Source of the DNA: Sclerodactyla briareus
Lineage: Eukaryota > Echinodermata > Holothuroidea > Dendrochirotida > Sclerodactylidae
NCBI GenBank assembly: GCA_026419785.1
Contig: JAODTK010004921.1
Coordinates: forward strand, 62,001-126,000
Direction: 5' to 3'
DNA length: 64,000 nucleotides
The translations under genes were made by a program, and so were the position numbers. The notes beneath the pieces were generated by a model. That model was given only the letters and a program-made list of their open reading frames with translations, was not told the DNA's origin and did not search any database. Below, one piece after another: positions 1 to 12,659 of the stretch; the stretch's first letter is position 1; each line of letters begins with the position of its first letter.

Positions 1-225
1 ATACCCTTAATTTTACCGAATATCAGCACTGTGCAGCACAAAATTTGAGGAGCTACATCTTGACAATTTTTACCATATGGTACCTATACTGCCCCTTTCC
101 ATGACTCTGACCTTGATCTTCACACAGTCAAACATGTCCCATGAGTCATAACAGTGTGTCCAGTTTGGGTCGCCTCCTCACCGAATGACCGTTTGGGGGG
201 CCAAATAAGTAATTGTTAACACCTG

Positions 226-282
226 GTAGATAGATAGATAGATAGATAATGATGATGATAGATAGATAGATATAGAAAGATA
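226..282. repeat. GATA-type microsatellite
   Basis: Tandem GATA units interrupted by a few GAT units. The first 225 bases before it show no gene or recognisable repeat. Confidence 0.85.
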
Positions 283-585
283 ATAGAGTGACATCAGATT
301 CAAATCGCTCAACCAGCATAGCTGGTTTGAGCTAAAAATGTGCTCTTTTTTACAAAAGGGAAAAAAAACAGAAACGGAAATTTATAAAACAGAATTTACA
401 GTTTAAAAAAAAAAAAACGGGATAATTCAGCCTTACTAGAGGGTCTGTGTACATCAAAAAAAGAAGGTTGAATCAAATTGCTTTATCCATGTCCCAATTG
501 ACAATCTAATATAACAAAAATGCAGCAGTGGTATCTTTGGCAGTGGGGGAGATGTAGGGTTGGGTATAGATAGTTTCAGATATTG

Positions 586-912
586 AGGGCGTGGATCGCT
601 CAGTCGGTAGAGCTCCAGACTGATGATCTGAAGATCCATGAGTTCGAATCCCCAAAGCCGGAGGGGATTTTCCGCAGTGCTGTAGACAAGGAATGTTCCT
701 CGCTTGTCTCACGCCACCCAGTGTAAAAGTGGGGGTACTGTAAGGAAGCTGAGCACAATCGGCGCTGAGTTAGCAGCCATCTACTCTCCGGGATTGTCGG
801 CGTTCGTGACTGGTTCCAATGAGCAGGGGTGATAATGCTAAGACGCTTAGATCGTTGCTCCTCGGGAGTTGTTATAGGGCGCTATACAAAAGTATGATCA
901 TTATTATTATTG
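586..912 (+). mobile_element. tRNA-derived SINE
   Basis: The head looks like a tRNA gene: an A-box-like stretch (TGGATCGCTCAGTCGGTAG) from about 592 and a B box (GAGTTCGAATCCC) at 640-652, spaced as in a polymerase III promoter, with a possible anticodon loop carrying GAT. It continues into a non-tRNA body of about 240 bases and ends with GGCGCTATACAAAAG followed by an ATT-rich tail (899-912), the usual layout of a SINE whose 3' end copies a partner LINE. Only one copy was seen in this window. The acceptor and T stems pair poorly, so it is unlikely to be a working tRNA gene. Confidence 0.75.
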
Positions 913-3085
913 TAATCTTCCATTAGTGCTGTTGAGGGTCTTCGACCAGATTTAGGTGTTTTACATTGGACAGTAATGTTGTTAGCCTATTTGGGTGAGC
1001 ATATTAGTAGTAGGGTGATAGTCCATTTAGGTTTGTTACATTGGGGACTGCATAATACTCATTTACTATGCATGCCACTGGGTCTCCTTATTATTATGCA
1101 TTTCTATTATAATTAGTTTGAAGGTGGTGTTGGACTCTATGCATGGGAGTTCAGCAAGAGAGATAATAGACTGTGTTCCACAGACCACCATGTGTTTAGT
1201 GCTCTTCTTTAATTTGTGGGGTAGTTTGAAGTTAGTTTGAGTTACTCTACAAACTCACACTCAGGCTTTAATGAAGCTATCCGGGACCCTCACCAATTCT
1301 TCTCCAAAATACCTCAAATCAGCCTCAAATATTCTTAATATCTTTCATTGTATAGAAGTCGGCCAAATGATAGATGCGTCCTATAGAAATGTTTAATTTT
1401 GCAATTTGAGGGATAATGGACGAAAGTTCCTTTGATCCTGTACTCCAATAAACTCATGAGGTGGCTACAATTTGTTTGTGCGACCCACCAATCAAATCGA
1501 TCTAGGCCTAGGCAGGAGGCGAGCTACATCTCTGTGAAGACAAGTGTAACAAACCGAGGTCGACACGATGAGGAGTTGACTAGCCTAGCCTAAGTACTGT
1601 ACAGTTGTAGGCTCGGCCTCATATTTAGGCCAACTTACCATAATTGGGGACGGGTATTCGTAATTGTTCTTCTGGTAACCCATGTTCACAGGGAACAATA
1701 AAGGAAAGAAAGAGACAACGAGGCCGCTATCAATCTTGGGATATTTGCGATTCTTCCTCTGTTCGGCGACTTCAGCTTTATGACGTAGGCCCACGTGTAC
1801 TCGTATTGTACGAGTCGTGGGCTATGTGAGGGCTACACTGTAGCCTATAATTTATAAATTTTTTCACTTTTGTACACGGTAGAGTGACTAGAATCGGTAT
1901 AGCCTTTTTTGTACGCAGGATCAGGAGGAAGATCACACCAAACATATTAACTTAAAGATGATTGATGCATATTGATACTTGATAGGTTATCTCACAATCA
2001 CGAATCAGTGGTCCATTCGTATAATGCTGGCCAAGTCCCTTAGTATTTAGACATTGTAATATGGATGTGCTTGAAGTTGCTGAAACGTCGACGAAAAATG
2101 GTGATTGATGAACAAAGGTGAATGGAGCTTTAACTCTGCGTTCCAACTTGTTTGTAGCTAGTTGTATTACGGATGTAAATTTGATACTTGGGAATTCTTC
2201 AGACGTGCTCCGCCCACATGAAACGGGACGTAGGAACGCCGACCTGCGCCAAAAAATTAGCTGGCTTTACTCGTTCCGATACGTGAATCTTAAGCGTAAT
2301 AACGACCTAGAAGGCAACTTCCGCCCTGTGTAGGCCATAGTATCCCTAATGTCTGAAAATGTGCTTCTAACGTGACAGAAAAATTAAACGGGCCAACGGC
2401 CAACAAACTAAAGAAAAACCAGCTAATTACGCAACACAACGCAGAAATATTACAAACAAAGCCTTAAAGTGGCTAACGCCAAAACAACACACTATTGGGA
2501 AGACATGGCCGACACTAAAAGGAGAAGGCAACATAAAAACCAAAGATGAAGTGAAAAACGAACCACTCCAAAAAACAACAAACCAGACCGCTAAAGTATG
2601 CGTGAACAGAAAAAACCCCAAACCAAACCACGTAAGGCACCAAGCCCCTGTCGCTATGGAACAAGGTCCAGGGGCCGAGCGCCCCACGGTGTTGGCGCGC
2701 AACATAATAAAATGTTCGTCAGATAGCAGGGAAGAGAAGAAACACTTCCCTTCGTGACTTATGAAAGTAAAGCAACACCCCTAAATTTCAAGAGCTTCCA
2801 ATTTTTTTTATTCGGAAATATTCGGAATTCAGGTGATCGGCTTCTGGCTAAAATTCACTCTTTTTACACCTAAAAATATTCGTTGTGATAGGTTATGAGC
2901 GCATGTCTACCTAATTTCATTCTTTTTACACTTCTTTAGTTGATTGCATACAGAGAATTTACAAGGGGTTTCCTGAGGAGGGCCTTCCAGGATGGGCAGG
3001 AAAACATGTGTTGACATGAATCGTGTGCAATTCCTTAGTAGTGATCTTATCTAAGCGCGAACATGCACCAATGATTGCCGTGCTC
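913..3085. other. no recognisable gene
   Basis: Only short ORFs of fewer than 95 codons on both strands, with no recognisable domain and no convincing splice structure. Nothing supportable was found here. Confidence 0.5.
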
Positions 3086-3089
3086 GAAT

Positions 3090-3930
3090 TTTCAAATGCG
3101 TTCTCCGTAGCCAAAGGGGGAGATCCAGATGTTATTTTGTATTCTTTTCATTTCTTACCCACCGTTTCAAGCGGGATTTATGTTATCAAACTGAAGCGGC
3201 GACATTTTTTTCAGTTGCGCGCAGCAGTAGCGAAATTTTCGATATAGTATTTCACATGCCAAATGGTGGATTAGTCCAGATAGCTATTCATGTGATTATT
3301 TATTTAAACATAATTTTGACAACGGCAGTATGTATTTCACCCTTATGTAAATGATTTTCTTCCGATTTTCGAGGCTAATCAAGTTGAAGCGGCAAATTGT
3401 TTGCCCGCGAGAGTAGCTTTTTTTTAATTATCATTAATATATGCCTAATGGTGATGTCCAGATGGCCATTTTCAATTAGTAAATTAAATGGAAGGCCAGT
3501 TCCGAATTAAAGTTTACATAGTTCATAAGTTTTACCTCAGCCCCTCGTCATGTGAAATTTGGGGCCTATAATCGCGAAGCGGCATAATTGCTTTCCGCGC
3601 AGCGTAGCAAACTTTATTGAATCAGGTATTTAAGATGCCCAAAGGTGAGTGCCAGATGCCATTTTTATCTGATAATAAATACACTTCAACAAATGAAAGG
3701 AAGTTCATTTTAGCCGGGCTTGCTATGCATGTTATCCCCCCAAATAGGGGCGTTCCTAGACGCCAAATGGTGAGGGCCAGATTGCCATTTTTAATAATTC
3801 TGAATCTAAAAACCACTTTTCAATTTTTACATTAAAAAGAATATCCTTAGCAGTTCATTGCGATTTTTTAGCTCAAGTGAAGTGGCGAGTAGTGGCACAT
3901 GATTGTAAAAAGCAGCGTAGCACGACATTG
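3090..3930 (+). repeat. degenerate tandem repeat, period about 190 bp
   Basis: The phrase GAAGCGGC (or GAAGTGGC) recurs at 3193, 3386, 3576 and 3879, each followed by a CGCGCAG.GTAGC-like stretch. A second phrase, roughly ATGCCAAATGGTG.GTCCAGATGCCAT, follows each copy (near 3256, 3442, 3632 and 3757). Spacings are 193, 190 and 303 bases. The copies are diverged and no coding potential is evident. The array is followed directly by an A-rich tract. Confidence 0.7.
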
Positions 3931-4010
3931 TAAAATAAAAAAAAAAGTAAAAAAAAAAAAAACCCTAAAAAGAACGAAACAAAATAACAAAAAAAAGAAA
4001 AGAAACAGAG

Positions 4011-4042
<32 letters not shown>

Positions 4043-4100
4043 AAGAAAGAAAAAAGAAAGAAAAGAAAAAAAAGAAGGGAGAGAGGGAGATCGTGGGTCG
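3930..4100. repeat. A-rich low-complexity tract
   Basis: Almost pure A with scattered G and C, including a run of more than 20 A near 4012-4037. The phenylalanine-rich ORF on the opposite strand is a by-product of this composition. Confidence 0.9.
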
Positions 4101-4339
4101 TCGCTCTTTAGTTCTGATGAGCAACAATATCAAACAAAAAAAATTCTATAGTCGGGAAAAATATTATTGGTCACAATATTATTTGACTAAAAGATTTTGA
4201 TATTTTATTGAAAGTGATTTATTTGGAGAATGCTAGAGGTCTTCAAGCGTTTATGAATATTCTTATATTCCTCCTTTCCTTGTCTGAAAAAAACCTTAAC
4301 ATAATTTTTCAACTGTGGTAATTATGTGTGCCGGATTGC

Positions 4340-4818
4340 ATCATTCGGGCCAAACGATTTTGGCGCGGACCGCCATTTTGTAACCCCCGAGAGGCGTTTG
4401 TGTAGGCTTGAACATCTTTTCCCTGAAAGAACACAAACAAAGTGAAAATATTCAGGTGGATACAAGCGTGTAGTTTACGCAAATTTTGATGTATTTTCGC
4501 ATGTCTCGGCCGGGTAGAAGTCTTGAGTGTATGACCTCAGGTTGGTCAGTTGGTGGCGCTATGAATGTTGGATATCAATAATCGGATCTGGCGTGAAGTG
4601 ACAGTGACAGTACCAGCTCATGGGAGTGAGCTTTCATGGATTTTCACGGATTAGACCTCTGATCAGCCTCAGTAAAGTGACAGATTTTAGTCACAAAGCA
4701 GGACTAGGTCTCTATTACTTTCAGTTGTTAGTGGTATTGTGAGGCGGATGGATTGAAAAGCTGGAGGATTTTCAGTGATGTGTTCCAGTAGGACAATTGG
4801 AGGGGCCAATTAGTACAG
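4340..4818 (+). promoter_or_regulatory. possible promoter and non-coding first exon
   Basis: A GC-richer patch carries CGCCATTTTG near 4369-4378, which fits the YY1 consensus (GCCATNTTG) often found at animal transcription starts. It is followed 440 bases on by CAG/GTAAGT (intron start at 4819), a near-perfect splice donor. No ORF or downstream host exon could be linked to it. Either motif can occur by chance, so this is a weak candidate only. Confidence 0.15.
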
Positions 4819-6089
4819 GTAAGTAGTTCTGCAATACCAGCCTAGCCTATATCTATACTTTTGTACAGTAGCTAGCCAGTCAAGTATCAAGCCTAACTGC
4901 AGTATATTACTTCAGGCATGTGAGGATGCTGGAATTGCATGGTTTAGTGAGCACCATTGTACAAGAAGCCATTACATACTCATGCCCAGCTTAACTGTTT
5001 ATTGTTGAGGAACGATGATCAAGGCAACAAGGCAAAGGCCGAGACAACGGAGAACGTAGTCATACGTAGACGAGGAAGATGGTTGAGGCAGATATGTGGA
5101 AGTGCGATGCGGACAACATAGTGGGCGAAAAGACAAAAGCAGTGCAATGCGCGGACATTTGCAAAACTGGTTTCAACTAAAAATGTTTGGTCGGTAATCT
5201 CGACGAACTGTATTTATAGGGCAATGATAGATTCGGGCAGGAGAGCGGGACTCAAGAGATTACTATGGCCACTGTAAAATATGGCCGACGAAAATATGCC
5301 CGCTAAGTTTGTAGCAGATATGGACTCAATGGAATGAAAATCAACACAAGAAAGATGGAGGGAAAATCAGGGAAATTGAGAAGGGAAAAGGATACAAAAA
5401 CAGAGAATGAGATCACAAAGTTGAAGACTGCGGACACAGAGAAATAGACACGCCAGACCTGCCAAAGAATGTAAGAGAAGAAGGGGGAGAGATGATTTGA
5501 AAAAGAAAAAAGTGATAAAAAAACCGGTGTAGTGATCAGCATTTATTAAAATCAGAGGAGAGTCCGGGGGATTGACACCCAAGAAAAGTGGAGGCACTTT
5601 TCAGGAGCTAACGTGCCAGGGTGTACATTGAAAAGTTTGTAAAACTGCGAGATAGGCGTTCATCAGTGTCGCTTAATTAAACAGAGAAGCGAAAGAGAGG
5701 GTGTTGAGGAAAGCCAAAGCACTGTGGAGGCACTGTGAGGCCAGTTACGCAGATGTTGTAATACGTCCAGACTTGACGTGGCAATTACAGCAAAAAGGAG
5801 GACCAAAAGCTGAGATATGTAAATGAATGCAGGATTCGAGCGTGGTGAAATAAAACAAAACACAAAAAACTTTTACAGTAAGCGATTGGAGGTTCGCCTC
5901 ATACAAATCAGTGTGGATCGGGGGCCATACAGCTGAGAACAAGACAGAGAGATGTGATTGAGTTGTAGAAACTGAGAGGGCTGTAAAGGTTGGGAATGTA
6001 CATATTTTGGGGAAAAGGGATTTGTCGTGACAAAAGAGGATTGTCATCTGAAGATGTGTTTAATAGTTTAATGCAGGAGTCCAGTCCAG

Positions 6090-6720
6090 AAGAAAATGGA
6101 TTTGATGAATGCTTACGTTGTGGTTAACCAGCTAGATATAATTATGGTGACAGAAACATGGTTTAACACCAACCATCACAGCGGGGGAATCAGAGTTACC
6201 CGGCTTCCAATGCTACAGATGGACGGGCGAAACAAATCGGTGGCGGGGTTAGCTATATACAGTCGAGACAGGTTGAGTGGTGGAATTAAATAAGCTAGGC
6301 CCAGTTACAAGGAAACCGTTGTGGTGTAAGATAAAGGTTTTTGAGGGATGAATTTATGACTCTTGGAGTAATTGTGTATCGGAAACCAAATCCCAAACGT
6401 GAAGAAGAGGACGTAGTTATGGATACCTGCAGAGTAACTTCAATACGCAACAGGAAAGAATGGGGTTAGTGGAGATATGATTTCAACTATCCAGACATAG
6501 ACTGAGGCCAGCCTGACAGTGGCAACTGTACAGTCAAGCAGTTTTTTGCAAACTGGTGCGGATCTAAATTTGGCACCAGCATACATTACTAGAACCAACG
6601 AGGAATAATAATGTTCTGGACTTAATTTTGAACAACGAAGAAGAAATGGATTAACAGCGTGAAGTTGGGGAACACATAGGAAGCAGCGATCACAATTGTG
6701 TAACATGTGGGAAACGATTA
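6090..6720 (+). pseudogene. APE-type endonuclease domain remnant of LINE
   Basis: The first part reads LDIIMVTETWFN (6131-6166), the usual LINE endonuclease motif with the catalytic Glu of TETW. Further on, in shifted frames, come a GDFNYPDIDW-like patch (about 6474-6500), TRNNNVLDLILNNEEE (about 6594-6645) and GSSDHNCVT (about 6680-6705) with the SDH catalytic His. The parts lie in three frames because of indels, so the domain is dead as read. It belongs to the same element as the RT that follows. Confidence 0.75.
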
Positions 6721-7449
6721 TAAGACAAGGGTTATCAGAGACCAATCACAGCGAAATTCATATGAGTGGAAAAAAGCCAACTGGACAAAGATTAAAGAGG
6801 ATTCTTCAGGGAGAGTGAATGGCCACAGATATTTAAAGGAAAATCAGCGCAAAGGATGTGGGATACTTTCAAGGAAGTGTATAATCGACAAATTAGAGAG
6901 GAATGGCCGATCAGAAGAAAAAGAACGGAAAATGTCCCAAAAATGGATGACAAAAGAGGAGAAGAAGTCAGTGAGAAAGAAGAGGGAAGCTTGGAGCATA
7001 ACAAGGACAAGTGGAACACTATCAGTTGGAAACTATTACAAGGGAGCAAAGAGAGTTAAAACTGGAGATTAACCAAGCAAAGAAAGGTTTTTTGAAAGAA
7101 GACTGGCAAACAAGATTAAGGAAGATCTAAAGTCTCCTTACTCCTATGTGAGGTCAGAAGCAAAAAGGTAAAAGACAAAGTGGGACCAATTAGGAGATTG
7201 AGGAAAAGGAAATATCATATGTCAAAAGGAAAACCGCGGAGGCATTGAATGGACTTTTTCAGCCGAGTGTTTACGATGAGAAAGCCCCAATCCCACGACA
7301 GAAAGCTTTTGCAGCAAACTTGTCAAAAAACTAACGAATGTGAAGATTATAGAGGATATGGTGAAAGAAAAACTAAATGAATTAGAGAACGGTTTCAAAG
7401 CCACAGGATCACGTGGAATCGCTGCAGAGTTTTTAAAGGAACTTGCAGA

Positions 7450-8870
7450 CAAAGTTGTGAAACCCTTTGTGGATATCTAGGAAATCAATGGGAGGACAAC
7501 GGTTCATCCCGGAAGACTGGAAAGCTGCAAATATCACACCATTGTTCAAAGAAGGCGAGCGTACGGATGTTTACAACTACAGACCAGTGAATTTGACCTC
7601 GTTACGGGAAAAGATCATGGAAAAAAAAAAAATACGGAGAGATGCAATGTGGAACATTTGGAGAGCAATCGAATAATACTTGAAACGCAGCACGGAATCA
7701 GCAACGGGAAGTCAATGTGTGACAAACATGTTGCCATACTGGGACCAAAAGTACAGATTTGTAGACAGGCGTATTCCAGGGATGATGTGGATTTGGACTT
7801 GAGAAAGGCATTCGATACTGTACCACATAATAGACTGATTACAAAGGTTAGCGCGCACGCACATAAGGCCAATCTTGGAACTGGATGGCAGAATTGGCTT
7901 AAAGCATAAAGACAGAGAGTGATTCTCGAAGGAGGAAGTGAGAATCTGAAGGAAGAAGGGGTGACCAAGTAAGTTGTGCAGGGATCAACTAACTTGGCCT
8001 ATATGCTTCACAATATTTATGAATGAAATTATATGGAATCTGGAGGGTGAATTCGGATGTTAAAGCAAGTTTGCAGATGACACCAAAGTTATGACAAAAA
8101 CCAATGAAAGGGGAGAAGATCGGGGAGCAGCTACAAGAGGGGACATTAACAAATTGATGGCAATGTACAGAGAATGGCAAATGTCGTTCAATACTGATAA
8201 GTGCACAATCTTGCATTTTGGACACAACTACCCCACATTATACAGACTCCATGAATGGAATGAATGGAGCACTACGGAAAGGGAGAGACCTTGGGAGTCA
8301 TATCAGCACATCTTGAAACAGCAAGCAGCTGTGCGGAAGCAGCAAAAAAGCAACCAAGTGGTGTGAGGCATGTGATCGAGAGGAACTTTATCAATATGGA
8401 CGAAGAAATTGTGGTTAACCTATAAAAGTCATTGGTGAGACCCCTGTAGACTACTGTATTCAGTATGGAGGCCAACCTGGCAAAAGACATTAAACTGTTA
8501 AGAAATGTCCAAAGAAGGGGACCCAACTGGTGCCCAAGTATTCGAACTACAGCTATGCTGAGAGATTGAAGGAACTGAAATTGACAAACGTCAAGGAAAA
8601 GGCCATACACGGCACGACCTCATAACACTGTACAAAATAAAATAAACGAGAAGAAAGTCAAACTGGATTTAACAGATAGCATCGACTTTTTTGGCAGGGA
8701 AATTCAACGCGGAGGGACACAGCAAGGAAATCAGACCAAAGTCACAGTACGGACCTAGAAGCAAGAAGAAAGGAAAGCACTTCATTTTTCAGTCGTATAT
8801 GGAAGACAGGGAGACGAATTGCCCGAAGAAAGTTAGTAGTCAATCCACCCACACGGAACAGATTTAAGAG
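7450..8870 (+). pseudogene. reverse transcriptase remnant of CR1-like LINE
   Basis: Recognisable pieces are: FIPEDWKAANITPLFK (from about 7503), YNYRPVNLTSL (about 7571), DLRKAFDTVPHNRL (about 7796-7837, carrying the first catalytic Asp), FADDTKVMTK-like (about 8070-8099), WQMSFNTDKCTILHFG (about 8174-8221), SLVRPLVDYCIQY-like (about 8428-8465) and YAERLKEL (about 8556-8580). The end resembles the NFFT.RVV..WN.LP tail of CR1/Rex1 elements. Several frameshifts and in-frame stops show decay, though some may be assembly errors. Confidence 0.8.
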
Positions 8871-9013
8871 CCGGCTAGGAACAGCCGGCTCTGCAAGGGT
8901 TGAAATAACCTACTATCCTGGCCATCCTCGACGAGGGTGGCTTCCATGCTAACTTCCAGGTAAAAATCAAACACGAGGACAAACGAGGCAATGGCATTAC
9001 ATCTCGATAATGT

Positions 9014-9150
9014 ATAATAATTTAATATATATAATATATAAAAATTATATATATATATATATATTATATATTATTAGATATATTATTAATATATATATTA
9101 TAGTATATTTAATATATATAATATATATATAATTATATATATAGATATAG
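9014..9150. repeat. AT dinucleotide microsatellite
   Basis: Interrupted TA/AT repeats directly downstream of the CR1-like element. Confidence 0.9.
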
Positions 9151-10710
9151 TCTTCGATTTTCGAGGAATACCTTGTAATTAAATTTTGCTTCTGACACCT
9201 ATGACATTTGGAGCACGACGCCACTGAACAAGGGACACTTCATGCGTGTAGCCCCCATCCCGATAATACACCGCTGGCTAGCCCTAGAAAAATAAGCGGC
9301 AGGAAGCCTTGCATGATCCGCCATCAAGACGAAGCTGCATATCGCACTTTGACAGAGAAATAATACCCTCTGCCGACCCTTTTCCCCATCGAAAAAGAGG
9401 CGGCAACCTATACTTCCAAATATACTTCTTGATAATGGCAGTCAAAAGACTAGTGTATAACCCTAACCAGGACGAACAGCCTGGGGGTGGTGACACACCG
9501 TTAAAGACCAAAAATCACTGAAGTCCCACCCGTACCGTTAGTACCACCAGGCTAGCAATTTATATAGTACCAGTCCCACACGAATACATGACAACAGTTG
9601 TCAACAAGAGGTGCTAACAAATCTCATGCTCTGGCAGTTCTCACGGGGCACCTCCCATTACGCAATCCAAACCTAGAGAGCCGGAGCTGGCTGGCACGGT
9701 ACCAGAAATCCATGGCTACTCTCCAGGAGAGGCGTTTAAACGATTATAAAGAATCTTACATGTTAAAGATGCCACACCTGGGTGTGATGTAACTTCTGTT
9801 GTATGACCCGAAGCCCCACCTAGAGGCAGCATAGAGTGGTACAAAAAAAGGTAATCTTTGAAGGACCACATGTAGAGAAGAAATTAGTGGTCCCCCTCAC
9901 CTTGACAATCTGTCACAAGTTGTCCTTAACTGCAAGTACACTTGAGGCGGACACAGAACTATAAGCTGGCTATTCAAGATAAAACCTGGGGGAAAAAAGG
10001 ATCGAAAAACAAAACCCGGATCCCAAACATCTAACAAAGAACGCAAAAGGGAGAGGACTTATTCTATGAGCCGCAAAGACCCCTTCAATAGAAGGAAGCG
10101 CAACTTGGAGGGCACATGAACCAAAACCAAGACATGAGGTGGGCTGTTGATATAAAAACGTCCTCTTCCACGATTAAGTTAGGCTACGTTCTCCCCAAAG
10201 AAAATAAAAAAACAAGCCCTCCAGTTGTACCAGGGCCCAGTATGAAACAGGTAGGGACATGCCCGGGTACCAAAGGAGCGGAACCACGGAAACTATTATA
10301 ACAGTAAACTTTCCATAATTGAAGCACCCCCTGTGATTAAGAGACCTTAGCCGGGCTTCCATCAAATCAATCTCTCTCTTCCAGGTGGTGGCCCTCGGGA
10401 AGTGCCGTACCCAAATCAGATGCATTGATTTTTTAAGTTGGCTATCTGACCAAGACGCAACTAAAAGGCAAATGGCAGCCACGCCAAGACCCAGACGCAG
10501 GCCTTTGTCTTAAGAATGGTTAGCTTAGCACCAGTCGCCCCCTGAACGGAAAAGGATCATAATATGTTTGTTGTTAAAGATGCAAAGAAAACCTGATCAG
10601 ATTATAATACAGGTGATGTCATTGCGCGTACTGCAAATATTGGACTATGCACCACCATGAACCAAAAAGGGCAAATACCAAGTACCTCAATGAAAAGGAA
10701 CATAAAGCAG
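9151..10710. other. unrecognised sequence
   Basis: Short ORFs on both strands (up to about 100 codons, for example the minus-strand ORF at 10174-10482) show no family I recognise. The stretch at 9598-9680 (ALAVLTGHLPLR) weakly recalls the RNase-H-linked end of some LINE proteins, but this is too thin to call. It is possibly an old retroelement. Confidence 0.35.
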
Positions 10711-10719
10711 GGTGACAAC

Positions 10720-11170
10720 CCTACAAACACAAAAACGTTTTTAAAAAACATTTTTAACATGTTTCGCTTATTGTTTCGTAAACCCATTTTCGTTTTTTTT
10801 TTTGAGTAACACAACGGTAGGAGAATGTTTCCAAAAACGTTCACGAAACGCTATGAAGAAAAGTTTGAAACACATTTCAACAATTTTTTGCAAGTGTCTC
10901 TAAAAGGTTTGGTGGCAAAGATTTGCGCCAAACGGGATTTAGTTATGTAGTGTTGTCAAAGTATTAATATATTATCGGTTGTTTCCTAGGTTTGCTGCAC
11001 TCCAAAATTCGAGTCAACAATTGAAATGTTTCTAAAATATTTTCTCAAAACATTTTTTAAATGGTATGGAAACGTTTCCGTGGCAGTCAGGTTACTCACC
11101 ATAAAACGTTTTCAAAAAACAACATATAAGAAAAACAGTTTCGAAAACGTTTCATGTTTGCTGGGAAGGA
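10720..11170. repeat. AACGTTTT-rich repeat region
   Basis: The word AACGTTT and close variants recur on both strands (near 10733, 10829, 11068, 11104 and 11143), set among runs of A or T and ending in TTTGCTGGGAAGG. The even scatter and the poly-A/T blocks look like a degenerate non-autonomous repeat rather than coding sequence. Confidence 0.5.
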
Positions 11171-12655
11171 CCACGCCCTGTCTGACCTTCCCTGCTGACT
11201 GCGAACGGGCTAGACGTTTGGCCATTCACAGCAGAAAACTAGAAGCTTGAAAGTCTTTGTCCACACAGGGTAATCCAAACGAATAAAACGTTATTCGCTT
11301 AAAGCTCTCAAGTGTCCTAAATAAACCCATGGTCAACCATGTCGAAAAGCCTTTCCTTGAACAGGAAATAAAGCACAAGACAAATTTCGATCTTTGACAT
11401 TAAGTTGACAAGGTCCCTACATCTCGCCCAATAGTTCACCAAAAGGTTTTATAAAACTCAGGGCCTGGATATTTGTTGTTCCTCAGGAAGAGGACTGCCT
11501 TTCCAGAAGCTGCCTTGTGAGGTTCACAATGGGAGAATATTGCTAAAGTGGGACTTTGTAATGCCAGATAACAAAACATCATGAAGGTTGTTATTAAACT
11601 GCGGAATAGAAAAAAGGTTCTGGAACAAGAACGGAACACCCCAGGACTGACCCAGGGGGACTCTACAACAACACCCCTGGGTGCCGGACCCCCGCCTTGA
11701 TCCTGCGGTCCAAAACGACGACTCTCACGCGATTAGGAAGCGAATGGGGGCCTTTCTCCAGCCTCTATATGCTGAATCTAGCCCTAACCTGTCCACCGCG
11801 CAATTTGTTATCCAGATAATTCTGAATACCAAAAGATCCTGTGTGAAGATCAGGAACCACCACGGCACCACCTCCTACTTGGAACTCTTGTCTCTGCTGG
11901 CGAGCTCTCTCAACACAATAACGATGGCGAGTGCCCTATGCCACCATATAGTATCATTAAGGCAAAGAGGGGCTTTAGACGCTTCGCCAAAACCAGTATA
12001 CTTTAAAAAAAAAGATCTTCAAATTCTGCTCAGATAAAATCTTAGTATTCAGTCTCCACTGGGTCTTTGGGAGCTTCAGATCTCCATAGAGCTGACATGA
12101 ATAAAAACTACCGATCATGGTTCTGACACGGAGCACATGGTGTCCAATCTTCATCACTTACAGTTGGAGAACCGCAAAGGTGGCATTCGAAACTGTCAAG
12201 TCTCGAGGAGTCAGTCCATCAGGTTATGCTATGGCGGAACTACTCGCTCTGAGGATTTTGACAGCCTCCAAAATATCAAACCATGCCATGATGTATTAAA
12301 AAGGTATTAGCTCTACCATGCCACATATTAATTTATTAGCTTGGTGGACCTACGAATGTAAGGGGGGGGGCGGGTGGTCGTTGTCCTTACGAAGCGCTTT
12401 GTACTGAACAACAGATACAAAAACAATGCTTCAACCATAGAATATTTGTGTTAGGTCGTGCATGGCCTCAGGATTGCGTAATATTCCATTTCCCACCCAT
12501 TGCGTATGACGCTAGCGACCCTATAAGCTAGCGCGAACAATAGCACAATTCAGCGAACTATAGGTTTTGCATGATGTTGAATAAATACAATGTACAGTAG
12601 TGCGCAGGTGCATCTTCGGATGCGGGTGATATAGTTTAGGTTCCGCTCTATAGCT
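11171..12655. other. unrecognised sequence
   Basis: One plus-strand ORF of 118 codons (11681-12037) has no motif I recognise. A poly-G run (12361-12370) and a few short ORFs are present. No RNA gene or confident repeat was found. Confidence 0.35.
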
Positions 12656-12659
12656 GCGG

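Larger units (their letters stand above)
5300..8930 (+). mobile_element. CR1/L2/Rex1-like non-LTR retrotransposon, degraded
   Basis: A plus-strand element about 3.6 kb long, with parts in family order: a lysine/glutamate-rich, coiled-coil-like ORF1 remnant (about 5330-5960), an APE-type endonuclease (about 6090-6720), reverse transcriptase (about 7450-8400) and the conserved C-terminal tail (about 8400-8870). Frameshifts and stops every few hundred bases mean that no intact protein is encoded. The boundaries are estimates; the 5' limit is the least certain. An AT-rich microsatellite follows at 9014. Confidence 0.8.

Noticed and set aside
586..660. Stand-alone tRNA gene
   Set aside because: Good A and B boxes but poor stem pairing, and it continues into a SINE body with a typical tail.
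3873..4133. Phenylalanine-rich 86-codon ORF on the minus strand
   Set aside because: Reverse reading of an A-rich tract.
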